Below, piece after piece: positions 43,316 to 52,342 of a stretch of DNA of 64,000 nucleotides. Numbering within the stretch: position 1 is the first letter of the stretch; each line of letters starts with the position of its first letter. Where the stretch lies: positions 182,792 to 246,791 of the forward strand of contig NZ_JAGGOT010000008.1 of the NCBI RefSeq assembly GCF_018614195.1. The letters are read 5' to 3'. A program made the position numbers and the translations under genes. The stretch comes from Streptomyces sp. ISL-43 (lineage in GTDB: Bacteria; Actinomycetota; Actinomycetes; Streptomycetales; Streptomycetaceae). Below the pieces are notes generated by a model. That model had not been told where the DNA came from. It searched no databases and saw only the letters and a program-made list of their open reading frames with translations.

Positions 43316-43684
43316 CTAGGACCGGCCTCGCCATAGCGGCGACCACTTACGGTCACCCCGGAGTAGCGGCACCCATCCGGCGACGGAGTCCGGAGCCGAC
43401 AGGGCCATGTTCAGGACCGCCTCGCTCGGCTCCACGGGAGCCAGCCCCGATGTGATGATGAGCAGCACTCCGCCTTGTCGTTTGATCAAGCGCTTCATGT
43501 CACGCGAGACCTCGGACGACCACTCCTCAAGGCCCAGTTTCACGGCCAGTTGTCCCCGAACCACGGTCGCAGCCCCGGAAACGGCCAGACGCTCCTCCAT
43601 GCTCCCGCTGACCGCTGCCACCTGGAGTCCCCCACGGCCGGGATCCGCCCGGACGACGCGCCAGTCCGGCAGGAGCAAAGGCAT
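43316..43684 (-). CDS. hypothetical protein
   Basis: This 122-residue open frame has mixed but mostly G/C third positions and a plausible GGTGGGG upstream of ATG 43684. Segments such as RLIKRQGGVLLIITSG look protein-like. I do not recognise the family. It lies in a region with decayed genes and a toxin-antitoxin pair, so it could be a remnant of a larger gene. Confidence 0.4.
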   Translation of the reverse strand: MPLLLPDWRVVRADPGRGGLQVAAVSGSMEERLAVSGAATVVRGQLAVKLGLEEWSSEVSRDMKRLIKRQGGVLLIITSGLAPVEPSEAVLNMALSAPDSVAGWVPLLRGDRKWSPLWRGRS

Positions 43685-44018
43685 CCGCTGCGGCGCCTTG
43701 CCCCACCACGACTCAGTCGCATCCGCATCACCTTCCAGGGCCAGTACGGTTCATGGCGGTCCCGTCCCCCTTCCGGGCAAGCACCCGCGTCCTGTAGAGA
43801 CCCGCTCCTGGAACCCGGCTGGGGTCGAAGCAGTGCAGGACCTCGGCGGCCCGGTCGTTGCAGAGCCAGGCAGCGATCAAGGCCCTGAAGAGGTGGTTCT
43901 GGCGGCGACGATTCCCGGGGCCGGCGGCGGCAGACGGTGGCCTTGCCGACACCGCTGAGACGGGCGGTCCCGGTGAGGTCGAGTACGTCGAAGTCGTCAG
44001 TGGGCAGCGGCTTCCCCG
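43685..44018. other. non-coding or decayed stretch
   Basis: This 334-bp gap lies between the hypothetical protein and the PIN toxin. Short minus-strand pieces (NHLFRALIAAWL) look like relics. No complete gene, RNA or terminator can be supported. Confidence 0.35.
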
Positions 44019-44432
44019 TCACACAGAAACAAGCCGGATCCGGTCGCCGCACAGCTTGGCCATGTCGTCGATGTCCGAGGTCAGCATCACCACGGGACGC
44101 TGCTGCCTCAGGGCAGCCTCGGCCACAGCAGCGTCGATGGCGTACTTGTGACCGTGCAGTCCAGCGGCCATCAGCAGCGCCGATGCCGCCTTCGCCTCTT
44201 CATCGCCCACCGGAACGGCACGCAGTCCGGACAGCACCCAGTTCAGCCGAGCTTTGTTCGTACGCGCCTGAACGGCCTCGATGATGGTGAGCGCGGAGAT
44301 CGCCACTTCCATGCCACGAGAACGGGCCTCCGCGATCAGAGCCACCACAGTCTCGTCATCGCCGAGCAGTTTGGAGAGCCCTTCGCTGTCGAGGACAAGC
44401 GCTCCCTCGTGGCTCAGCTTGCGGCGGGCCAC
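44019..44432 (-). CDS. PIN-domain toxin (VapC-like)
   Basis: This 137-residue PIN-fold ribonuclease-type toxin shows its acidic residues in ALVLDSEGLSKLL (first Asp), SALTIIEAV (Glu), KYAIDAAVAEAA (Asp) and LTSDIDDMAKL (last Asp), as in VapC. The start is GTG at 44432 with GAGGAG upstream. It overlaps the upstream antitoxin gene by 19 bp, the normal layout for a type II toxin-antitoxin operon. The family cleaves tRNA or other RNA. Confidence 0.85.
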   Translation of the reverse strand: MARRKLSHEGALVLDSEGLSKLLGDDETVVALIAEARSRGMEVAISALTIIEAVQARTNKARLNWVLSGLRAVPVGDEEAKAASALLMAAGLHGHKYAIDAAVAEAALRQQRPVVMLTSDIDDMAKLCGDRIRLVSV

Positions 44433-44689
44433 TGCTCCTCCTCGGCGAATACCTCGTCAAAGATCTGCCGCGCCCGCTGCCTGGCCGACTCGGAGACCGG
44501 ACCCTGGCGGCTCTCATAGTCGGCCAGGTACTCATCCAGCACTTGGCCACGCAACTCACGCTCCACGGCAGCGGCAACGAACGCGGAGAACTCCCGCTTA
44601 CCGACCCGGGCACGGATCGCCTCCGCCGTCCCCTCCGGCAAGGAGAGGCTGACCCGAGTGGCAGGCCCCTCACCGATGCTGTACGTCAT
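44414..44689 (-). CDS. antitoxin (ribbon-helix-helix, VapB-like)
   Basis: This 91-residue protein has an N-terminal RHH-type strand-helix-helix (TRVSLSLPEGTAEAIRARV). A charged C-terminus (LDEYLADYESRQG) probably wraps the toxin. ATG at 44689 is chosen because GGAGG lies 10 bases upstream; the in-frame ATG at 44698 is only one base from it. It overlaps the PIN toxin gene and would autoregulate the operon. Confidence 0.8.
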   Translation of the reverse strand: MTYSIGEGPATRVSLSLPEGTAEAIRARVGKREFSAFVAAAVERELRGQVLDEYLADYESRQGPVSESARQRARQIFDEVFAEEEQWPAAS

Positions 44690-44698
44690 CTCGGACAT

Positions 44699-45284
44699 AC
44701 CTCCAGCGTATCAAACGAGTAGGAAATCTGAACTCCCGAGACACCACCCCACATCAGGGAACTCGAACATGCCCCCGCTCCACAGAAGCCGACTGCGGCA
44801 GGCGGCAGCCGGTTGAACGGACGACTGGGGGCTGGACCGGAAGGCGTGACGACGCAGTACAGGGCGCGCCGCGCGATCCGTGGGCTCTCGCGCAGCAACC
44901 ACTCGACCTCGGTACGGGAGTAGACCGCGCGGCCGACAGCGGGGGCGCACCACCGAACGCACCCGAAAAACCTCTACCCAAAGCCGAGGAGATCTCCAGG
45001 AGAGCAGAAGCTCTCACGATCCCCGGAAATCAAGGCCCTACCACTCTCCCCGTCAGCACCACCGTGCTGACATGTCAGCACGGAAAATCGGGACAAAAAG
45101 ACCCCCCTGCCTGCATTTTCGCAGGTCAGCGATCCAGCGCACCTTCGGTGCGCGCCGGGGGCGTGGTAAATGGCATGCCAGGCCCCGAATCCCTTGATCA
45201 ACACCGCAGGGCGGGAGGTCGGGTCTGCTACCTGCAACGACGCCCTCCCACGCTGGTATTTACGCGTCAGATGGGTATGAATGC
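44699..45284. other. decayed segment with possible excisionase/HTH remnant and a terminator-like hairpin
   Basis: Minus-strand sequence near 44860-44950 reads VGRAVYSRTEVEWLLRESPR, resembling the start of an excisionase-like helix-turn-helix protein, but no intact frame surrounds it. At about 45095-45135 a small hairpin with a minus-strand T run closely resembles the one downstream of tRNA-Ala at 52292-52333. No complete gene is supported. Confidence 0.35.
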
Positions 45285-45306
45285 GTGGAGCCTAGGAGAT
45301 TCGAAC
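45285..45306. repeat. 22-bp duplicate of the tRNA-Ala 3' end, candidate attachment site
   Basis: These 22 bp are identical to 52342-52363, the 3' end of tRNA-Ala(UGC) plus one flanking base, in the same orientation. Weak similarity continues to about 45330 with the D-arm of the tRNA, so it could be an att site or a decayed tRNA copy. The next 322 bp (45307-45628) show no gene or clear signal. Confidence 0.65.
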
Positions 45307-45628
45307 CCGAAACGGGCGGCGCTCCGACCTGTTATTTTACCAAGTCTTTGCGAGAGAATCGGACTTTCCCACCCGTTTCCATCCCGCTCCATCCTGCTCG
45401 ATCCCGCTGCCCCGACTCGATGTGCCCACCGATGGGCACACCCTGAACATCGGTTGCACAAGCAACCCCACGACGCGCACGAACCGCCTCAGCACTGCAC
45501 TGACATCTTCCGTGCGCTGTTCGCGCAAACTCTCACTCGCCCCTTTACTCACGATAGATCGGAGCGGGATCGCGGTAGCCCACCACTGTGCCCGTTCCCC
45601 GCCTAAGCTTGAGGCCAGGAGGTGCCCA

Positions 45629-46207
45629 GTGACGGTCATGGAACATCGGCCGCAGATGGCGGCCGAGGAGTTCGAGCGCATCGCCGCAGCTGCCGAGCGC
45701 GAGGGCGTCCGTATGGAGTTCATCCACGGCAGGCTGGGGGTCAAGGCCGTGCCCGACGGCGACCACGACGAGATCATCCGCTGGCTCATGCAGCGCTGCA
45801 TGCAGCATCGTCCCGACCTGTGGCTCTACCCCGAACGCGGTCTGAAGATCCAGACCTACCGCAACGGCAACGCCAAGCCCGACGGCACCCTCGCCCCCGA
45901 AGGCACCTTCGCCGGCCAGGGCGAATGGGCCAACCCCGACCAGGTCCAGATGATCGTCGAAGTCACCTCCTACGACACCGACACCGACAAGCGCGACCGG
46001 GAGGAAAAGCCCGCCGCCTACGCCGAGACCGGCATCCCGGTATATCTGCTCATCGACCGCGACACGTGCGAGACCCTCGTCTACAGCGAGCCCGATGCCG
46101 GCTCCTACACCAAGATTCTGCGCCGCCCCTTCGGCAAGACCATCGAACTGCCCACCCCCGTCGGCTTCACCCTGGATACCGAACCCCTCAAGGACTGGGT
46201 GCACTGA
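45629..46207 (+). CDS. Uma2-family (DUF820) restriction-endonuclease-fold protein
   Basis: This 192-residue protein is of the PD-(D/E)xK-like Uma2 family, common in Streptomyces and cyanobacteria and of uncertain role. The family marks FIHGRLGV, NAKPDGTL (Asp), MIVEVTSYDTDTDKRDREEKPAAY with Glu and Lys, and VYLLIDRD are present in order. The start is GTG at 45629 with GGAGGT upstream; an internal ATG four codons in is also possible. It stands alone between the att-like repeat and the convergent transferase operon. Confidence 0.87.
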   Translation: MTVMEHRPQMAAEEFERIAAAAEREGVRMEFIHGRLGVKAVPDGDHDEIIRWLMQRCMQHRPDLWLYPERGLKIQTYRNGNAKPDGTLAPEGTFAGQGEWANPDQVQMIVEVTSYDTDTDKRDREEKPAAYAETGIPVYLLIDRDTCETLVYSEPDAGSYTKILRRPFGKTIELPTPVGFTLDTEPLKDWVH

Positions 46208-46271
46208 CACCAGCGAGCGGCAGGGCCCGCATTACGGCCAAGGCGGGGGCGCAGCGGGACGGCGGTGGTCA

Positions 46272-46901
46272 TCACGGCCCGGCCTGCGTCAGCAGGGCCA
46301 GGGCGGTGGCGAAGCGTGTGTGCGGGGCGTGGGCCGCCACCGCCTGTGCGTCGGCGGCGGTGTCGATGTCACGCAGCACCGGCAGGTCCCGCACCTTCAG
46401 CCCGGCCTCGGTCAGCCGCTGGCGTTGTCGGGCGCCGGTGTCAGGGACGTCCATCGGTACCCCGCGCAGCAGCGCGGGATCGGGTTCGGCGAGGCCCAGG
46501 GCCCAGAAGCCGCCGTCCAGTGCCGGGCCGAACCATGCGTCGCAGCCCTGCCAGGCGTCCTCGGCCAGCGCGGGCGCGAGGACGGCGGGGGTGACCTGCG
46601 GGGTGTCCATGCCGATGAGCACGGCCGGACCGGTACAGAGTCCGAAGGCCGCGGCCAGCCGTTCGTCCAGCCCTCCCTGCCCTTGTGGCAGGACCTCGAT
46701 GCCGGGCGGCAGCCAGGTACCCGGCGAACCGTCGAGGACCAGCACACGCCGCTCGGCGGGGGCCGCGAGCATGGCTTCCAGGGAGTCAGTGAGCATCGCC
46801 TGGGCCAGGAGCGCCGCCTCCTGGGGCGTGTACGGAGGGGTGAGCCGGGTCTTCACTCGCCCGGGCACCGGTTCCTTGGCAAGGATGAGCATCGTGGTCA
46901 C
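46272..46901 (-). CDS. TIGR04282-type transferase (DUF2064, rSAM/selenodomain-associated transferase 1)
   Basis: This 209-residue CofC-like nucleotidyl/glycosyltransferase-fold protein has an N-terminus LILAKEPVPGRVKTRL, typical of this family. IGMDTPQVTP and ALDGGFWALGL match its metal and substrate regions. The start is GTG at 46901, overlapping the GT2 stop as GTGA. In other bacteria this family and the adjoining GT2 often sit beside radical SAM genes, including arsenosugar loci; a radical SAM gene lies 4 kb away here. The substrate is unknown. Confidence 0.85.
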   Translation of the reverse strand: MTTMLILAKEPVPGRVKTRLTPPYTPQEAALLAQAMLTDSLEAMLAAPAERRVLVLDGSPGTWLPPGIEVLPQGQGGLDERLAAAFGLCTGPAVLIGMDTPQVTPAVLAPALAEDAWQGCDAWFGPALDGGFWALGLAEPDPALLRGVPMDVPDTGARQRQRLTEAGLKVRDLPVLRDIDTAADAQAVAAHAPHTRFATALALLTQAGP

Positions 46902-47602
46902 CGCGCACCCGCTCCACCGGGTGCCGGGACCGGCAGCTCCGAGAGCACTGAACGCATGTCGTGCACCGCCTGCCAGGTGCCCCGCCAGGTCCCGGTCACT
47001 TTCGACTTCCCGGCCCGCGGACGATAGGGGACATCGACTTCGCTGACACGCCAACCCGCGTCGGCCGCGCGCACGACCATCTGGAGCGGGTAGCCGCTGC
47101 GCCGGTCGGTGAGGCCAAGGCCCAGCATCGGCTCACGCCGGCAGGCGCGCATGGGCCCCAGATCGTGCAGCCGTAGTCCGGTGCGCCGACGCACCATCCG
47201 GGACAGGGCCAGATTCCCGGCCCGCGCATGAACGGGCCAGGCCCCGCGTCCCTGCGGGCGACGCCGCCCCAGCACCAGGTCTGTCCTTCCGTCCGCCACT
47301 TCCTGCACGAACGAGGGAAGCATCCCGGGATCCAGAGAGGCGTCACAGTCGCAGAAGCAGACGAACTCAGCCTCCGCCGCCAGCAGCCCCGCATGGCACG
47401 CGGCGCCGAACCCACGCTCCGGCTGGTACACGACCGTGGCGCCGAGCGCAGAGGCGACGGCGCCAGAGGCGTCGCTGGAGCCGTTGTCGACGACGATCGC
47501 CCGCCAGGTCGGCGGGATGCGTTCCAGTACCCAGGGCAGGGCGCGGGCCTCGTCCAAACAGGGGAGGACGACGTCCACCGTCGTCGTAGTCGGGTCGGTC
47601 AC
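46898..47602 (-). CDS. family 2 glycosyltransferase
   Basis: This 234-residue GT-A glycosyltransferase contains VDVVLPCLDEARALPWVL, VVDNGSSDASG and CDCDASLD (the DxD-like metal site). No membrane segment is present. GTG at 47602 has GGTGAGGG upstream; an in-frame ATG further upstream exists. It resembles the rSAM-associated transferase 2 group. It is coupled to the DUF2064 protein and divergent from the DoxX-like gene 169 bp away. Confidence 0.88.
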   Translation of the reverse strand: MTDPTTTTVDVVLPCLDEARALPWVLERIPPTWRAIVVDNGSSDASGAVASALGATVVYQPERGFGAACHAGLLAAEAEFVCFCDCDASLDPGMLPSFVQEVADGRTDLVLGRRRPQGRGAWPVHARAGNLALSRMVRRRTGLRLHDLGPMRACRREPMLGLGLTDRRSGYPLQMVVRAADAGWRVSEVDVPYRPRAGKSKVTGTWRGTWQAVHDMRSVLSELPVPAPGGAGAR

Positions 47603-47771
47603 GCCCTCACCGTATCCACCAGAACCAGACATTCGAGACGCAGTGTGAGATGGGACGTCCAAGGAGAGCCGTCTGGCCGCCGGCGGCTTGCCGTGCCCGT
47701 CCTGGCGTGAGTGGATGGACGTACGGCAGATGATTCCTCAAGTTCGTGAGCCTGATCAGAGGTCGTTCCGC

Positions 47772-48323
47772 ATGGCCGCCACCAACCGGTCCTCGCCCCC
47801 CGCCCTGGAGCCACTGAACTCGTCCCGCCTCTCCCGTGTGCTCCTTGCCGTGTGCCGGGTCGCGGTCGGTCTGCTGTGGATCCAGAACCTTTCCTGGAAG
47901 CACCCGCCGGGCTTCGGGTACGAGAGCGACCCCCCACGTGACCTGTACGACTGGACACTCAAAGGGGTCGACAACGAGGTTTTCGCCCCGTGGGCGTGGC
48001 TGGTCGAGCATGTGATCATTCCGAATTTCGCGGTGTTCGCCTGGGGCGCCTTCGCGATCGAGGCATGCCTGGGCGCGTTCTTGCTGGTGGGCCTGGCCAC
48101 CCGCTTCTGGGCGCTGGTCGGGCTGGTCCAGACGACCGCCATCACGTTCTCCGTGCTGAACACCCCGAACGAGTGGTTCTGGTCGTACTTCCTCATGTAC
48201 GCCGTGCACCTGGCGCTGCTGGCCACCGCGGCGGGACGCGCCTACGGCGTGGACGGCGCCCTGCGCCCTCTGTGGCGGCAGCGGGGCGGCCGGCTGTCGC
48301 GGATCCTGCTCGCAGCGTCGTGA
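47772..48323 (+). CDS. DoxX-like membrane protein
   Basis: This 183-residue integral membrane protein has about four helices. The first reads VLLAVCRVAVGLLWIQNL, followed by an extracytoplasmic loop with SWKHPPGFGYES. ATG at 47772 has GAGG upstream; an in-frame ATG at 47715 is possible. The DoxX/TQO fold is found in quinone-linked or redox membrane complexes. It is the first gene of a plus-strand operon running to the radical SAM enzyme. Confidence 0.72.
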   Translation: MAATNRSSPPALEPLNSSRLSRVLLAVCRVAVGLLWIQNLSWKHPPGFGYESDPPRDLYDWTLKGVDNEVFAPWAWLVEHVIIPNFAVFAWGAFAIEACLGAFLLVGLATRFWALVGLVQTTAITFSVLNTPNEWFWSYFLMYAVHLALLATAAGRAYGVDGALRPLWRQRGGRLSRILLAAS

Positions 48324-48341
48324 ACCAAGGAAGGGATTCCC

Positions 48342-48743
48342 ATGCAGACTCCGCGATCCGCCATCGGCCGGACGGCCGCCGGCCTGGGCGTGGGAGCGGC
48401 GGCGAGCAGCGTCCTAGCCTTCGCCGACGGCCCGCCGTGGGGGATCGTAAAGCTGGGCGGGACAGGGACGCTGGTACTGCTGCTCCTGGCCGCCGCCGCC
48501 GTGACGGCGGGGCTTGTGGGGGCGCGTCCGCTGATCGTCCTGGCCGGGGCGGGTTTCCTGGCGGCCGCAGTCCTGCAGCTGGTGCAGATCGGCTGGACCG
48601 GTGCGAACCTGCTCGGGGGCGACGGTTCCACCGTGGCCCTGCTGCTCGGTTTCGCCGCGGGCCTGCTCGCCCTCGGCCTCACCACAGCACCCGACGACCG
48701 TGATGCCCCGACTTCCGCCACGGGAAGGCGCGATCCCGCATGA
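48342..48743 (+). CDS. small membrane protein of unknown function
   Basis: This 133-residue protein has four hydrophobic segments with short Gly/Ala turns and a charged C-terminus. ATG at 48342 has AAGGAAGGG upstream. It overlaps the acyl-CoA dehydrogenase start by four bases (ATGA), so it belongs to the operon. I do not recognise a family. Confidence 0.7.
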   Translation: MQTPRSAIGRTAAGLGVGAAASSVLAFADGPPWGIVKLGGTGTLVLLLLAAAAVTAGLVGARPLIVLAGAGFLAAAVLQLVQIGWTGANLLGGDGSTVALLLGFAAGLLALGLTTAPDDRDAPTSATGRRDPA

Positions 48744-49864
48744 ACGTCGACAGTCTGTTGCAGCCAGTCCTGACCACCGCCACGGAACACGCGCCGACCG
48801 TTGACACGGACGGCCGGTTCCCCGAAGAAGCGGTAGCAGCTCTGGCCGCGTCCGGCCTGCTGGGTCTGACACTGCCCGAGCCAGACGGCGGGCTGGGAGC
48901 CAGCCCGGAAGAGTTCGTCCACGTCACCGCCGAGCTGGCGGGCGTCTGCGGATCGACGGCCATGGTCTACCTGATGCACATCAGCGGTGCCATGACGGTA
49001 CTGGCAGCGCCCCCGCCAGGAATGCCGGACCTGACGGGCGACCTCGCCACGGGCAGGGCGCTGGCCACGCTGGCGTTCAGCGAACCCGGCTCCCGCTCGC
49101 ACTTCTGGGCGCCGATCTCCCAGGCGAAACGCAATGGCGGCCAGGAGGCGCGTTTCACCGCCGACAAGAGCTGGGTGACCTCCGCCGGACACGCGCAGAT
49201 GTACATCACCTCCGTGCTCTCCGCCGACGAACCGGGCACCGTCGACCTGTACGCCATCGAAGCAGACGCCCCGGGTGTGGCCGTCACCGGTTCGTTCCAC
49301 GGTCTGGGCCTGCGCGGCAACGCCTCCGCGCCGATGCGATTCGACATGACAGTCCCCGACACCCTGCGCCTCGGAGCTTCCGGCAGCGGGCTCACCCTGA
49401 TGACCGAGACGGTCATGCCCTGGTTCAACCTGGGCAACGCCGCCGTCTCCCTGGGCGTGGCACGGGCCGCCCTGAACGCCGCCGTGCGGCACACCAGCGG
49501 CGCAACCCTCCAGCACCTCGGCCAGACCCTCGCCGAGCTGCCCACCATCCGCGCCCGCCTGGCCCGCATGTCGCTCCAGCTGGAAGCCGCACACGCCTAC
49601 CTGCGTGCTGCGGCGGCCAGCATCGCCGCACCCGACGAACAGACCCCGCTGTACGTCCTCGGGGTCAAGGCACTGGCCAACGACACCGCCCTGACCGTCA
49701 CCGACGACGCCATGCGAGTGTGCGGCGGAGCCGCGTTCTCCCAGCACCTGGCCATCGAACGCTTCTTCCGCGACGCCCGCGCCGGCCACGTCATGGCCCC
49801 CACCGCCGACGTCTTGTACGACTTCTACGGCAAGGCCATCACCGGCCAGCCGGTATTCGGCTGA
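48740..49864 (+). CDS. acyl-CoA dehydrogenase
   Basis: This 374-residue flavoprotein has the standard acyl-CoA dehydrogenase plan and length. GLLGLTLPEPDGGLGA lies in the N-terminal domain, TLAFSEPGSRSHFWAPI in the FAD-binding beta domain, and MRVCGGAAFSQHLAIERFFRDARAG in the C-terminal domain. It is coupled to the preceding membrane protein gene by ATGA. Its substrate may not be a fatty acyl-CoA, because the downstream genes code a cytosolic binding-protein-fold protein and a radical SAM enzyme. Confidence 0.9.
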   Translation: MNVDSLLQPVLTTATEHAPTVDTDGRFPEEAVAALAASGLLGLTLPEPDGGLGASPEEFVHVTAELAGVCGSTAMVYLMHISGAMTVLAAPPPGMPDLTGDLATGRALATLAFSEPGSRSHFWAPISQAKRNGGQEARFTADKSWVTSAGHAQMYITSVLSADEPGTVDLYAIEADAPGVAVTGSFHGLGLRGNASAPMRFDMTVPDTLRLGASGSGLTLMTETVMPWFNLGNAAVSLGVARAALNAAVRHTSGATLQHLGQTLAELPTIRARLARMSLQLEAAHAYLRAAAASIAAPDEQTPLYVLGVKALANDTALTVTDDAMRVCGGAAFSQHLAIERFFRDARAGHVMAPTADVLYDFYGKAITGQPVFG

Positions 49865-49905
49865 ACCGGACGCCCACCCGGCGCACCCCGGCAAGGAGGC
49901 ACCTC

Positions 49906-50718
49906 ATGGAACCGCTGGTCGTCGGCGCGGTGGCCTACACCCCCAACGTGGTGCCCATCTGGGAAGGCATCCGCGACTACTACCGCACCGCCCCCGTCGA
50001 GATGGACTTCGTCCTCTTCTCCAACTACGGCCGCCAGGTCGACGCGCTCCTCTCCGGAACCATCGACATCGCCTGGAACACCAACCTTGCCTGGGTCCGC
50101 ACCGTCCTCCAGTCCGGCGACCGCGCCCGGGCGCTGGCCATGCGCGACACCGACCTCACCTTCCGCAGCCACCTCGTCTGCCGGGCCGGGGCCGGCCTGA
50201 GCGGCCCCGTCGACCTCAAGGGCCGACGCCTCGCCCTGGGCAGCCGCGACTCCGCACAGGCCGCGATCCTGCCCCTGCACTACCTGCGCCGCGAAGGCAT
50301 CACCGACGGGGACGTCCAACTCCTGCGCATCGATACCGACCTCGGAAAACACGGCGACACCGGACGCAGCGAACTGGACGCCATCCGGGCCGTCCTCGAC
50401 GGCGACGCCGACGCCGCCGCGATCGGCATCACCACCTGGGAATCCATCGGACGGGACGAACTGATGCCCGACGCCCTGGAAATGTTCTGGACCAGCCCCG
50501 CCTACTGCCACTGCAACTTCACCGCACTCGACACCCTCGACACGGCCCGCGCCGACGCCTGGACCACCCACCTCCTCGCCATGGACTGGAACAACCCCGA
50601 ACACCGCAGAATCCTGGAACTGGAAGGCCTCACACGCTGGGTACGCCCCCAGCTCGACGGCTACACCGACCTCTTCCAAGCGGTCAAGGAACAGGAGATC
50701 GCACCCCGATGGCTGTGA
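49906..50718 (+). CDS. cytosolic PhnD/THI5/MqnA-like periplasmic-binding-fold protein
   Basis: This 270-residue protein has the type II periplasmic-binding fold: VVGAVAYTPNVVPIW, LLSGTIDIAWNTNLAWV, LKGRRLALGSRDSAQAAI and DADAAAIGITTWESI. It has no signal peptide or lipobox, so it is not a normal transporter component. ATG at 49906 has AAGGAGG upstream. Members without signals include MqnA/MqnD and THI5-type enzymes. It overlaps the radical SAM gene by 10 bp. A ligand-binding or enzymatic role with that partner is inferred. The Cys and His pair in AYCHCNFTALD is notable. Confidence 0.8.
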   Translation: MEPLVVGAVAYTPNVVPIWEGIRDYYRTAPVEMDFVLFSNYGRQVDALLSGTIDIAWNTNLAWVRTVLQSGDRARALAMRDTDLTFRSHLVCRAGAGLSGPVDLKGRRLALGSRDSAQAAILPLHYLRREGITDGDVQLLRIDTDLGKHGDTGRSELDAIRAVLDGDADAAAIGITTWESIGRDELMPDALEMFWTSPAYCHCNFTALDTLDTARADAWTTHLLAMDWNNPEHRRILELEGLTRWVRPQLDGYTDLFQAVKEQEIAPRWL

Positions 50719-51695
50719 TCCTCGACCTCGTCGAGAAGCTCTCCGCCACGGCGGAAGGCGACACCATCACGCTCCCCATCACCACACCAGGCCAAGCCGC
50801 ACTCGCCGCCTCCTGGTGCCAACGCACCGGCAACACCCTCATCACCGCCGACGCAACCAGCATCACCGTCCGCCGAGGCCGCCCACCGGACCCGATCACC
50901 GACCTGCCCCCGGCCCGCCGCCCCGGAGCACGTCTGTGGCTCTACACCAACTTCGACTGCAACCTCGCCTGCGACTACTGCTGCGCCCGATCCTCACCAC
51001 AAACAGCCAGGCGAGCCCTGGGCGTGGACAGGGTGAAAGAGATCGCGAAAGCAGCCCCGGCAGCCGGAGTCCTCGAGATCCTGCTGACCGGCGGTGAACC
51101 GTTCATACTGCCCGACCTCGACCAGATCGTCACCGCATGCACCGCCGCGCTGCCCACCACCCTCCTCACCAACGGCATGCTCTTCCGCGGACACCGGCTT
51201 CAGATACTCCAGGCCATGCCCCGCGACCGACTCACCCTGCAGATCAGCCTCGACTCCGCCACCCCCGACCTGCACGACTCCCACCGCGGCAAAGGCACCT
51301 GGACGAAAGCAGTCGCCGGCATCCGCACCGCCCTCGGGGAGGGCTTCACCGTGCGGGTGGCCGCCACCCTCACCACCGACGGCCAGCACGAGGAGAGGGA
51401 ACTGCGGTCCTTCCTCGATTCGCTCGGCATCACCCGCGAGAACCAGGTGGTCCGCCCCCTCGCCCACCAGGGCGCCGCCGACGAAGGTGTGGAACTCACG
51501 GTCCAAACCCTGATCCCGGAAGTAACCATCACCGCCGACGGCGTCTACTGGCACCCCGTCGGAGCCGACAACGCCGAACAGCTCGTCACCCGCGACATCT
51601 TCCCCCTCGACGCCGCCATCGAGCTCATACGCGAGCAGTACCGCTCCCACCGGAACACGGCGGACTCCGCTGCCCGCGCCTTCCCCTGCGCATGA
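50709..51695 (+). CDS. radical SAM enzyme
   Basis: This 328-residue radical S-adenosylmethionine enzyme has the 4Fe-4S motif CNLACDYC at about residues 84-91, LLTGGEPFILPD for SAM binding and QISLDSATPDLHDSHRG in the barrel. There is no long SPASM tail; the protein ends with a single Cys (FPCA). An N-terminal 75-residue domain precedes the barrel. It is coupled to the binding-fold protein and is the last gene of the operon. The substrate is unknown. Confidence 0.9.
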   Translation: MAVILDLVEKLSATAEGDTITLPITTPGQAALAASWCQRTGNTLITADATSITVRRGRPPDPITDLPPARRPGARLWLYTNFDCNLACDYCCARSSPQTARRALGVDRVKEIAKAAPAAGVLEILLTGGEPFILPDLDQIVTACTAALPTTLLTNGMLFRGHRLQILQAMPRDRLTLQISLDSATPDLHDSHRGKGTWTKAVAGIRTALGEGFTVRVAATLTTDGQHEERELRSFLDSLGITRENQVVRPLAHQGAADEGVELTVQTLIPEVTITADGVYWHPVGADNAEQLVTRDIFPLDAAIELIREQYRSHRNTADSAARAFPCA

Positions 51696-51744
51696 ACCAA
51701 CAAGTCCACCCGATGGACGCAGCACCACCCGGCCGCCCCGTCCC

Positions 51745-52039
51745 GGGCCGAGCGCACGCCACAAGTGGCTCACCGCTTCCCTGGCCCACCCGCCCGAGCG
51801 CGTGATCGCCGCCGCGTTCGACCGGGCCGCCGCCCGCGACCGGGAGCACCTACGCGACTGGGTGGTCCTGGTCGACGGCGCCCGCCACCAGCTCGGCCTG
51901 ATCCAGGCCGTAGCCGACCGGCGCGAGATCGAGGTACACGTCCTGCTCGACTTCGTGCACGTGGCACGAGTACGTGTGCGGCGCGGCCCACTGCTTCCAC
52001 AAGCCCGTCGACCGGGCGGCCGAAGCCTGTCCTCACTGA
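51745..52039 (+). pseudogene. ISKra4-like transposase remnant, frameshifted
   Basis: The frame around 51766-51965 reads HPPERVIAAAFDRAAARDREH, then WVVLVDGARHQLGLIQAV and VHVLLDFVHV, matching the central region of ISKra4-family transposases. After DFVHV the expected continuation appears only in another frame (WHEYVCGAAHCFHKPVDRAAEA), so a frameshift is present. No terminal inverted repeats or intact ends were seen. The remaining 300 bp to tRNA-Ala hold nothing else recognised. Confidence 0.7.
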
Positions 52040-52291
52040 TCCGGAGCCAAAAGCGGTCCGGCGGGGCGAGATCCTGCCAGGACTGCAGCAGACACCCCAC
52101 AGATCCTGCCGACAGAACGGCCTCCCCGCCCACGGCGATCATGTGCGCGACCAAGGCAAGGTCCTGCCCCGCAGGGCCCCGGGCTCTCCGAACCTAGGAG
52201 AGCTGGGGGAGAGACCAAGTCGAGCAAACCCGTTGGGGGCCAAGGGCTGTACCACGACCAGCATGCGCGGACGCGCCCACCGATGGGCACA

Positions 52292-52333
52292 AAAAACGCC
52301 CCCTGAAACTGCATTTCCGCAGGTCAGAGGGCA
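52292..52333 (-). terminator. terminator downstream of tRNA-Ala
   Basis: Arms 52299-52307 and 52325-52333 pair with one mismatch, followed on the minus strand by a T run (aaaaaa at 52292-52297). Confidence 0.65.
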
Positions 52334-52342
52334 TTTGCGGGG

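Noticed and set aside
43540..44052. 170-residue minus-strand open frame between the hypothetical protein and the toxin
   Set aside because: It overlaps both neighbours in another frame and has an Arg/Pro/Gly/Ser-rich composition without any motif.
49906..50718. Binding-fold protein as an ABC transporter component
   Set aside because: No signal peptide or lipobox and no permease or ATPase genes beside it.
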